DNA of 33,966 bases. Origin: DASZUC01 sp035547775. Its GTDB lineage: Bacteria > Patescibacteriota > Saccharimonadia > Saccharimonadales > UBA4665. Each line of letters opens with the position of its first letter. Position 1 is the first letter of the stretch. Positions 28,801 to 33,966 of the stretch are shown in pieces. Location: positions 1-33,966 of the forward strand of contig DASZUC010000030.1 in the NCBI GenBank assembly GCA_035547775.1. The letters run 5' to 3'. A model generated the notes under the pieces. That model was not told the origin of the DNA, made no database searches, and saw only the letters and a program-made list of their open reading frames with translations. The translations under genes were made by a program, and so were the position numbers.

Positions 28801-29003
28801 GTGGGGGCGGTGGTTGGGACACATCCGGATTTTCCAGCGCGCTCAGTACCACCCTGTCGTGGCAACCCAAAGTTTCGACCAACAGCTCGGGCACAGCCGT
28901 CATTAAGCTCACACCACCCAAAGGTTCCTGGACAGTCACCGTCTACGCCATGAGCGACAATACCGTTGTAGGCTCCAGCAGTACCACCATTACCGCTAAA
29001 TAA
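25812..29003 (+). CDS. Shortened alpha-2-macroglobulin-like surface protein
   Basis: A 1063-residue single-pass protein. Residues 1-75 are acidic and Pro/Glu/Thr-rich, then a basic patch (RRRFHHHARL) and a span at about 102-121 (LAGSVVLILLIAVIGGGVWAL). An Ig-like Big_5 domain follows (STSPAKDATDVSTASKLTFDF, about 146-245), then macroglobulin-like domains (YGITDKPSYKVGETLNYSAFV; LFAPGRDAIPPGQALVGRVY). A bait-region-type domain lies at about 833-960, then a Ser/Gly-rich loop with IGGGGGKCGGGGW, and an MG7/A2M-like domain (LSWQPKVSTNSSGTAVIKLTPPKGSWTVTVYAMSD) to the end. The thioester motif and all domains after MG7 are absent (the family is usually 1500-1900 residues). Cys997 is the only cysteine. 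TATAGT lies 10 nt before the ATG. Confidence 0.78.
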   Translation: MSELPENEDSMPETPAPEQQPTEQPVETETTVTPKTPGTEGATSEETVEDTAPVEESGDSDEAEISTSEVVVSEDKKHRFHFGPERLLPGPLRRRFHHHARLAGSVVLILLIAVIGGGVWALRSHQPAAKPVARFQAPIAPFALVSTSPAKDATDVSTASKLTFDFNEPVDPTKITKDVFISPASINGTFSQGKDANEIVFTPNQLLTPGTTVSVMLNGTFQSNRGAKLGADHYYTFNTALAADSAVFSDSYAYDNQLTSLSSGQQDTYSLSLGGDVGPSVNVTLYKGTIPQLLQSLAYQTITSEDGYSYPSFSSQSVDVSSLQAVESAKSVKNNGQYTVSQPDGLYVAVATDSEGHQVGFVWIDVTNFGVMLRQDDQKVVLDAQSLGDQQQVSTNVTFYNLENGVNQIGQVTVNGLTTASLPFKPSLDVAVADNNGEQAVIPVSILDTQGDIRADQDLSSKLAIYGITDKPSYKVGETLNYSAFVRSDNDAQYALPSSGQQVNLYVSTDKYGTPLASFSASVDSDGMISGSLPITSDWLTPGNDHIAQLGIFAKSADGKVDNAVSVAGFTVTDQANATDTVTVHFAKTDYLPSDNISATITATDAKGQPMANAVVSVHTLAEDYYENDPVSNLDNFGSLGYDVKGSPQRVTLNAQGQGTITVDPKELPADGTSQQVTVQANVRGTKGPGAAGGATVIIHQASGSLLFAPGRDAIPPGQALVGRVYAKQLDGSPMANAAIQYKLVGAKGETETTLAHGSTTSNGNGLAVITLTVPASASQYDSLQLVATTSDQYHNQLEASNYYFVGASDDKYDTSGAVLEQLDVSGSTGNVSVGDTVNLTINTPSAIQAMVTMDRGRIYNQKLVHFNAGNNTFSFKVTANLAPSFTLTFGYFVNGVYHSEGTQFNVSEASHKANVALTAPHQAVKANKSVNVAVNVSDSNGHALPASLIVDAVSSNAYNYTNRVTPPIFATLFTPQPIMTSSSSSLTTIGGGGGKCGGGGWDTSGFSSALSTTLSWQPKVSTNSSGTAVIKLTPPKGSWTVTVYAMSDNTVVGSSSTTITAK

Positions 29004-29023
29004 GGATTGAGGGGTTTGTTACG

Positions 29024-29227
29024 ATGAGCTCTGGTCAATTGGTATATGAAGTTTTGCCACTAGCCCTTATAGTCAGTGCCTTTGTAACCATTGGCTATCT
29101 GATACACAGCAAAAAGATTTCCCCCACCAAAAGAGAATGGTTAATCATCCTCCTGCGCTTTTTAATCTTCTTGATTGTGGCCGCAGTGGGCATCATTATT
29201 GCCGCTCTAAGCGACATTTCATTTTGA
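29024..29227 (+). CDS. Small two-span membrane protein (67 aa)
   Basis: A 67-residue protein with spans at about residues 9-27 (VLPLALIVSAFVTIGYLI) and 42-63 (LIILLRFLIFLIVAAVGIIIAAL), joined by a basic cytoplasmic-type loop (HSKKISPTKREW). GAGGGG precedes the ATG. It lies 20 bp after the stop of the A2M-like gene on the same strand, so it is probably its partner in the membrane. It does not resemble the missing thioester domain. It converges with the GtrA gene with a 9-bp overlap. Confidence 0.78.
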   Translation: MSSGQLVYEVLPLALIVSAFVTIGYLIHSKKISPTKREWLIILLRFLIFLIVAAVGIIIAALSDISF

Positions 29228-29656
29228 ATTTTCTGAAAACACCCAGTACTTGTACCACAGCCAGCTCCAGATTGTGAAGAAGCCCGCACTTAGGAAAAAA
29301 CCAACGTATGGCGTGATGCCAATTGCGCGCAGCCCCCAAATAATCAGATAGTCGAGTACAAAACCAATCGATTCAATGGTGAGGTAGCGGCCGACATGCT
29401 GCATTTCACTTAAATGGTGCTGCTCGCCAAAAGCCCAGAAGCGCTGGACCACGTAGTTCAGTGTCCAGCCAATAGCGTCCGCGAGAATTTTAGACGATAA
29501 CCAATTCCAGCCAAAACCTGAATAGCAAATTGCAAACACGGCGTAGCTCACCCAAAAATAGAGGCTGCCACCCACCATATACTTTCCAAATTGTGTAATA
29601 ACTTTGCGCCACTGCGGTGACTTACCAAACAGACGGACAGCCAGCGCTCCAAACAT
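29219..29656 (-). CDS. GtrA-family membrane protein
   Basis: A 145-residue protein with four membrane spans, the GtrA/DPMS-TM layout. FGKYMVGGSLYFWVSYAVFAI is the first conserved span. ADAIGWTLNYVVQRFWAFGE carries the family motif (N...R.W.F). GRYLTIESIGFVLDYLIIWGL and FTIWSWLWYKYWVFSE (the F...R..VF end) follow. GtrA proteins are thought to move or hold polyprenyl-linked sugars for glycosylation of surface polymers. The start at 29656 is chosen because it falls just past the stop of the upstream ligase gene (1-nt gap), in place of an in-frame start at 29770 inside that gene. Confidence 0.88.
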   Translation of the reverse strand: MFGALAVRLFGKSPQWRKVITQFGKYMVGGSLYFWVSYAVFAICYSGFGWNWLSSKILADAIGWTLNYVVQRFWAFGEQHHLSEMQHVGRYLTIESIGFVLDYLIIWGLRAIGITPYVGFFLSAGFFTIWSWLWYKYWVFSENSK

Positions 29657-29657
29657 C

Positions 29658-30995
29658 TTAGGTTTTCTTGGTTTTAGCCGGTTTGGCGGCACCCGTCGGC
29701 TCGGTCGAGACCATAGCAATACCAGCCAACCCCCACCAAACATAACTAAGCGTGTCGTCAGTCCAGGCATGCGACAAGCAGTTCACTAGCGAGAGGCCAA
29801 TTAGGCTGACAAATAAAGCCAGCGCCAGTGGATCAGCTCGGCGACACCACAACAGATAGCCAACGCCGGCATTAATCAGCATAAAGACCAGCAAGCCAAT
29901 CCAGCCCGTTTCTTGCCCCACTTGAATGAAATAGTTTTCAGCAATGCGGGCGTGGTGTTTGTCGTTATAGAGAGAGGCCGGACCAGCAGTACCCGGACCA
30001 CGACCCAAGGGCTCGTGCACAATGTCATGAATACCGGTTTTGAGCGCCTGCCAGTGGCCAGCATTTGATGTTTGCTTCACAGCTGAGTGACTTTGGGTGT
30101 GCTGCACAATGTTTTGTAGCGCGGGGTGGTGCCGCAAACCAAAGCCAATACCGGCTACAATCACCAGCCCAGCTGCCGCAACCAGCAGTGCTTGCTGACG
30201 CAACTTAGCTGAGCGCAAACTCAGCCACACAATCAAAGCCATTGCCACCACAGCGCCAATCCAAGCACTACGCGAGAAGCTGAAGTACAGGGTGAGCAAG
30301 CTAGCCACCCAAAGCAGGACATTTTGCCATTGGCGGTGACCGCGAGCAATCAAGACCGTTAAATAGCTAATCGGCAGCAACAGATAGGCGCCAAGTGGGT
30401 TAGCTCCCCGCAGTGTCGACATCACTCTAATGTAGTGCACGTTATGGTTGATAGTCTCGTAAGGGAAAATGGTGCTGGTGCTATAGCCAAAGTGCTTCAA
30501 AAAGTCATACGGCAGCACAAACATCTGCAACAAGCCGATGGTTACCACAATAATCGATGGCACAATCAGTGCTACTCGCCATGGGTTATGAATGCGCTTC
30601 GTGCGCAAACTCACCGACCAACATACCAGGAAAAAGATGGGAAAGCGTAAGTTAACAATTAAGCCATAGCCCAACGCCTTGGCTGTTACAGCGTGATGAT
30701 GCCAGGCCACCGCCCCCCAAATCAGATTAATCAGCACGTAGAGTAGAATCAGTTGCGTGAGTCGCCGCGGTAAGGTGTGGCTGCGAATTTTATGGTCGGT
30801 AGCCAGCAAAAACAGCACGCCCAGCACCGACAACACCAACAGTACCTCTACCCAGAGGCGGAGTGCTGTGTAGTGTCCTAGCCAGCTAGAGAGCCAAACC
30901 GTCAAAAAGGCATGAAAGGGCATCAGTAGAAAAATAACCAGCACGAACCCGCCTACCCACGTCAAGATCAAGTACTTCAGCGCTGATGCTCTCAT
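29658..30995 (-). CDS. O-antigen ligase/polymerase-like membrane protein (Wzy/WaaL family)
   Basis: A 445-residue polytopic protein with about 11 spans. The Wzy_C core lies in the middle: GANPLGAYLLLPISYLTVLIA, then LLTLYFSFSRSAWIGAVVAMAL with the typical FSRSAW motif. A long outside loop contains RGPGTAGPASLYNDKHH and AENYFIQVGQETGWIGLLVFM, the E..Y......G..G......F pattern of the family. It could polymerise repeat units or transfer a finished glycan to protein or lipid, and sequence alone does not separate these. It is followed by gtrA one base later. TATACT lies 14 nt before the ATG at 30995. Confidence 0.88.
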   Translation of the reverse strand: MRASALKYLILTWVGGFVLVIFLLMPFHAFLTVWLSSWLGHYTALRLWVEVLLVLSVLGVLFLLATDHKIRSHTLPRRLTQLILLYVLINLIWGAVAWHHHAVTAKALGYGLIVNLRFPIFFLVCWSVSLRTKRIHNPWRVALIVPSIIVVTIGLLQMFVLPYDFLKHFGYSTSTIFPYETINHNVHYIRVMSTLRGANPLGAYLLLPISYLTVLIARGHRQWQNVLLWVASLLTLYFSFSRSAWIGAVVAMALIVWLSLRSAKLRQQALLVAAAGLVIVAGIGFGLRHHPALQNIVQHTQSHSAVKQTSNAGHWQALKTGIHDIVHEPLGRGPGTAGPASLYNDKHHARIAENYFIQVGQETGWIGLLVFMLINAGVGYLLWCRRADPLALALFVSLIGLSLVNCLSHAWTDDTLSYVWWGLAGIAMVSTEPTGAAKPAKTKKT

Positions 30996-31077
30996 AGATG
31001 TTACAATTTAGTATAAGCTACGAGCGTCCGAAAGCTTCAGTTTTTATCTGCCGCTCCAGCTTGAAGCCCAAGCGACC

Positions 31078-32517
31078 ATGAAAAATAACGCTACCGTTGT
31101 CTATAATTTTTGCCTGTTAGTCGGTGACGCTTTGGCCATCACCGCCGCCTTTACCGTCGCCTACATTCTGCGCGTCACGCTGAGCCACCGGGCACTCACC
31201 GCTCATGTGCATGCCCACAGCTATATTTTGATTCTGATCAGCTTGTTGCCCTTCTGGTTACTGATTTTTGCCCTTCTGGGTTTGTACAATTCCCGGATTC
31301 ATGAAAAGCGTTTTAGTGAGCTGGGTCGCTTGCTAGTGGGCTCGGCCATCGGTATTTTATTTGTAATTAGCTATGCCTACGTAACTAACACCGCCATCTT
31401 TCCGGCACGACTGGTCACCCTCTATGGTTTTGGTCTGGCTTTCTTCTTTGCCTTACTATTCCGCACTGTAGCGCGTGGCTTACGGCGTGAGTTATTCAGC
31501 TACGGTATCGGTATTAATAACGTGCTGATTGTTGGCGATACAGCTGCCACTCGTGAACTCACCCATAGTTTAGCTAACACCGCTGAGACTGGTTACCGCA
31601 TTGTCGGCGTAGTTGGGGGCGTTAAACACCCTGTGCATGAAAAGTTTAATGTCGCCTTGTTTGAAAGTTTTGAGCAAGCCATTACTAAATTAGGCGACAA
31701 CCCCCTCCATACAATCGTACAGACCGAGCTTTATGCGGCTGTTGAGCGCAATAACGAAATCCTCACGTACGCCCAAGAAAACCATGTCGCCTATCGCTTC
31801 GTGCCTGGCAACGCGGAATTGTTTGTAGGCAATTTACAGGTCGATTTATTCCAATCGGTCCCCGTGATCGCCGTGCATCAGACCGCCCTGGTGGGCTGGG
31901 GCCGCGTCGTCAAACGCCTCACTGATCTTCTGTTTGGTGGCCTGCTCTTAATCCTTGCTTCGCCGTTTATGCTGATTATCGCTCTGGCTATTAAGCTGTC
32001 GGATGGCGGGCCAGTCTTTTTCCGCCAAGTGCGCTTAACACGCTTCAATCAAGAGTTCCGCGTCTTTAAATTCCGCTCCAACAATCTGAAATACAACGGG
32101 CTTGATCCGGAAGAAGCCTTTAAGGAAATGGGTAAGCCCGAGCTGATTAAAGAGTATCGTGCCAACGGCGATCAGCTGCCCAATGACCCTCGCATCACTT
32201 CAATTGGTCGTTTCTTGCGTCGCACGAGCCTCGATGAACTACCTCAGCTACTCAACGTTGTTCGGGGCGACCTCAGCCTAGTCGGACCGCGAGCGCTTAT
32301 TCCTCGTGAGCTGTCGCTCTATACCAAACGTCACGCTATTTTGAGTGTTAAATCCGGTATGACCGGCTTGGCCCAAGTATCTGGTCGGCGGGACATCAGT
32401 TTTGAAGAGCGCCGCAAACTCGATCTGTATTATGTCCAAAACTGGAGTTTTTGGAATGATGTGGTCATTTTGGTAAAAACCGTTTGGATTGTGCTCTTTC
32501 ATAAAGGAGCTGTGTAA
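31078..32517 (+). CDS. Undecaprenyl-phosphate sugar phosphotransferase (bacterial sugar transferase family)
   Basis: A 479-residue initiating enzyme of surface glycan synthesis that moves a sugar-1-phosphate from a nucleotide sugar to the lipid carrier. Four N-terminal spans cover residues about 10-135, followed by a Rossmann-like domain (NNVLIVGDTAATRELTHSL, about 155-245). The catalytic domain starts at KRLTDLLFGGLLLILASPFML. Its motifs are GGPVFFRQVRL, FRVFKFRS, DPRITSIGRFLRRTSLDELPQL, RGDLSLVGPRALIP and SGMTGLAQVSGRRD. This is the WbaP/WcaJ (polyPHPT) layout. The stop overlaps the start of the GT4 gene (TAATG). No clear ribosome binding site precedes the ATG. Confidence 0.94.
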   Translation: MKNNATVVYNFCLLVGDALAITAAFTVAYILRVTLSHRALTAHVHAHSYILILISLLPFWLLIFALLGLYNSRIHEKRFSELGRLLVGSAIGILFVISYAYVTNTAIFPARLVTLYGFGLAFFFALLFRTVARGLRRELFSYGIGINNVLIVGDTAATRELTHSLANTAETGYRIVGVVGGVKHPVHEKFNVALFESFEQAITKLGDNPLHTIVQTELYAAVERNNEILTYAQENHVAYRFVPGNAELFVGNLQVDLFQSVPVIAVHQTALVGWGRVVKRLTDLLFGGLLLILASPFMLIIALAIKLSDGGPVFFRQVRLTRFNQEFRVFKFRSNNLKYNGLDPEEAFKEMGKPELIKEYRANGDQLPNDPRITSIGRFLRRTSLDELPQLLNVVRGDLSLVGPRALIPRELSLYTKRHAILSVKSGMTGLAQVSGRRDISFEERRKLDLYYVQNWSFWNDVVILVKTVWIVLFHKGAV

Positions 32518-33650
32518 TGACTGGCAAGTTAAAAGTAGCAATTGTTTGTGATTGGCTCACTGGGATTGGTGGCGCTGAGCGCGTGGTGCTGGAGATGCAT
32601 CGCCTCTACCCTGAGGCACCGATCTTTACTTCGCAATATGATCCCACCGCCATCGATTGGTTTGCTGAAGCTGATGTGCGCACAGGCTGGCTACAGCGCC
32701 TGCCCAAAAGTCTCAAGAAATTCTTGCCCGTACTGCGCGCCTGGTATTTTAGCCGCTTAGATTTGAGCGAATATGATTTGGTTCTATCATCAAGTGGCGC
32801 CGAAGCCAAGGCCATCCGCACTGGCCCTAACACGCTCCACATTTGCTACTGCCACGCGCCAACACACTACTATTGGGCGCGTACTGATGAGTATTTAGCC
32901 CAGCCTGGCTTCCCTCGCGGCTTGAACTGGTTGGCGCGCTGGGGTCTCAAATTACTGCTGGATCCACTGCGACGCTGGGATCGCCACGCAGCCGGCGGAC
33001 CAGATGTGATGATCGCCAACTCCAACCATACTGCGGCGATGATTAAACGCTACTATCGGCGGGATGCCACGGTTATCTTTCCTCCGGTCGATACTGATCG
33101 CTTCAAGGGCCCGAGCAAAGCTACACTGCGCCACGGCTTTGTAATTGCTGGCCGACAAACACCTTACAAACGCTTCGATTTAGCTATCGAGGCTTGCAAT
33201 GAGCTCAAGGTGCCGCTGGTGGTCATTGGCAATGGGCCCGACCATAAGCGCCTGGAGAAGTTGGCTGGCCGCAGCGTCACCTTCCTAACCAATGTCAGTG
33301 ACTTCGACATTGTTGATCACTTCCAAACCGCCCTAGCTTTCATCATGCCCAACCTGGACGACTTCGGCATTGTAGCGGTGGAGTCGATGGCTGCTGGTAC
33401 ACCAGTAGTGGCCTACCAAAAAGGTGGTGCTCTGGACTATGTGGTTGATGGCAAGACTGGCGTGTTCTTCGACAAACAAACCACCAAGAGCCTTACCGCC
33501 GCTCTAGAAACAGCGCTCAATAAATCGTTCAACTACGAAACCATTGCTGAGCATGCCAACAAGTACAGTGTGACTACATTCCGCAAGTCTATGCGTGACT
33601 TTATTGATGAGACACTAGACAAGGCTCGACCAGAGTCGGTCAAAAAGTAA
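32517..33650 (+). CDS. Glycosyltransferase family 4
   Basis: A 377-residue GT-B glycosyltransferase. The N-terminal domain begins KVAIVCDWLTGIGGAERVVLEM (the GGAER acceptor loop), and LHICYCHAPTHYYW is typical of the WbaZ/mannosyltransferase group. The C-terminal domain has FVIAGRQTPYKRFDLAIEA (sugar-nucleotide phosphate contacts with R and K) and the EX7E-type segment DDFGIVAVESMAAGTPVVAY. It probably adds the next sugar after the transferase encoded upstream, with which it is translationally coupled. The last 36 bp overlap the end of the convergent TrmB-like gene. The final residues (PESVKK) are beyond the domain. Confidence 0.93.
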   Translation: MTGKLKVAIVCDWLTGIGGAERVVLEMHRLYPEAPIFTSQYDPTAIDWFAEADVRTGWLQRLPKSLKKFLPVLRAWYFSRLDLSEYDLVLSSSGAEAKAIRTGPNTLHICYCHAPTHYYWARTDEYLAQPGFPRGLNWLARWGLKLLLDPLRRWDRHAAGGPDVMIANSNHTAAMIKRYYRRDATVIFPPVDTDRFKGPSKATLRHGFVIAGRQTPYKRFDLAIEACNELKVPLVVIGNGPDHKRLEKLAGRSVTFLTNVSDFDIVDHFQTALAFIMPNLDDFGIVAVESMAAGTPVVAYQKGGALDYVVDGKTGVFFDKQTTKSLTAALETALNKSFNYETIAEHANKYSVTTFRKSMRDFIDETLDKARPESVKK

Positions 33651-33966
33651 GCGTTGCATGCTCGCAACGCCCGGATCTTCCACGACTACACCGTAAGCCG
33701 TGAGGTTTTCGGCAATTGAAATGAGCGCGACTTTGTTGCCATAAATAATGGTGTAGCTCGAAATGTCGGCACCGGCCGAATCGGGCAGCCAACGTCGTTC
33801 GGACATGGCATCTGGTTCACCACCTTCTCCCATGGCAATCACTTTCACTTTGACACCCTCGGCAATACGACGATCGGTAAAATTGGGAAACTGACGATAT
33901 AAGTGGTCGCGCAGTGAGCGGGACGAGTAGGCATAATATTCGGGTTGATCGAGTTTGGCAGTGGTT
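33615..33966 (-). CDS. TrmB-family transcriptional regulator (partial, C-terminal part)
   Basis: The last 116 residues of a gene that continues past the window end. They read AKLDQPEYYAYSSRSLRDH, FPNFTDRRIAEGVKVKVIAMG, then DISSYTIIYGNKVALISI, AENLTAYGVVVEDPGVA and SMQRLLFDRLWSSLV. The order (linker helix, a strand after a basic patch, the IYGNKVAL strand, the G.VVED.GVA..Q..LFD.LW end) is that of the C-terminal region in TrmB-like regulators of Archaea and Patescibacteria. The N-terminal winged helix would lie outside the window. A perfect hairpin GCGTTGC/GCAACGC (33651-33670) followed by TTACTTTTT on this strand is inside its coding end and may end the transcript. It overlaps the GT4 gene by 36 bp. 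Confidence 0.75.
   Translation of the reverse strand, partial: TTAKLDQPEYYAYSSRSLRDHLYRQFPNFTDRRIAEGVKVKVIAMGEGGEPDAMSERRWLPDSAGADISSYTIIYGNKVALISIAENLTAYGVVVEDPGVASMQRLLFDRLWSSLV

Noticed and set aside
28740..28830. Glycine/serine-rich stretch as a sign of assembly error or frameshift in the A2M-like gene.
   Set aside because: The frame stays open on both sides with family-like sequence after it, and a Gly-rich segment at this place is usual in bacterial A2M bait regions.
29657..29770. Longer N-terminus of the GtrA protein beginning at 29770.
   Set aside because: The added part is basic and Pro-rich and lies within the end of the ligase-like gene; the ATG at 29656 follows its stop by one base.
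1..33966. TGA recoding to glycine as in some CPR lineages.
   Set aside because: Real genes end in TGA (for example murC at 9417 and the zinc-ribbon gene at 22299) with the next start overlapping, and no gene needs TGA read-through.
1..33966. CRISPR arrays, insertion sequences, integrases or phage genes.
   Set aside because: I found no series of regularly spaced direct repeats, no transposase or integrase motifs, and no phage structural proteins.

Overview
This window looks like a chromosomal segment of a small-genome, host-associated bacterium of the Candidate Phyla Radiation (Patescibacteria), most likely Candidatus Saccharibacteria (TM7). That placement is inference. It rests on very tight packing with ATGA/TAATG gene overlaps, many short membrane-anchored proteins of unknown family, a compact archaeal-type aspartyl-tRNA synthetase, and a minimal set of wall, tRNA-modification and nucleotide-hygiene genes. 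Base composition is near 50% GC by eye. TGA is used as an ordinary stop, so this is not one of the CPR lineages that recode it. I see no transposase, integrase, phage gene, CRISPR array or rRNA.

Layout. 1-4231: end of an FtsB/DivIC-like gene, tRNA-Met(CAT), an ABC exporter pair, tRNA-dihydrouridine synthase and an orphan acidic protein. 4288-4407: a 120-bp palindromic element. 4407-8066: a second ABC-2 exporter pair, a small highly basic protein with strong expression signals, and two membrane-anchored orphans around a bidirectional terminator. 8122-12013: murC, a DNPH1/RCL-type nucleoside hydrolase, MazG, TsaC, a small tail-anchored protein and a cysteine-free MutY. 12010-16178: an actinobacterial-looking integral membrane protein, a large membrane-anchored beta-propeller protein, a small orphan and an AlkA-type glycosylase. 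16179-16596: a gene-free stretch with two palindromic elements and a structured leader. 16597-20621: a small membrane protein, an APH-family kinase, aspS with a structured leader, and a CBS-domain membrane protein. 20715-25655: a DsbA-like oxidoreductase, a separately promoted short transcript, the nadD operon with two zinc-ribbon proteins, and an operon with a LexA-like repressor that lacks its protease domain. 25812-33966: a surface module with a shortened alpha-2-macroglobulin-like protein, GtrA, an O-antigen ligase/polymerase-like protein, an initiating sugar-phosphate transferase and a GT4 glycosyltransferase, ending in a partial TrmB-type regulator.

How it works together. The right third encodes building and display of a lipid-linked surface glycan beside a large extracellular protein, which fits an epibiont that attaches to a host cell. 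The 9.4-16.2 kb stretch is rich in enzymes that remove damaged bases or unwanted nucleotides (DNPH1-like, MazG, MutY, AlkA). Many first-in-operon genes have a good -10 box only 6-8 nt before the start codon and no ribosome binding site, which predicts frequent leaderless transcription. Other genes, mostly small proteins, have clear Shine-Dalgarno sequences. The observations most worth a second look are the leaderless promoter pattern with stop codons inside -10 boxes, the palindromic elements at 4288, 11136, 16181 and 16371, the cysteine-free MutY, the truncated single-cysteine A2M-like protein, the aspS leader, and the short independent transcript at about 21455-21652.
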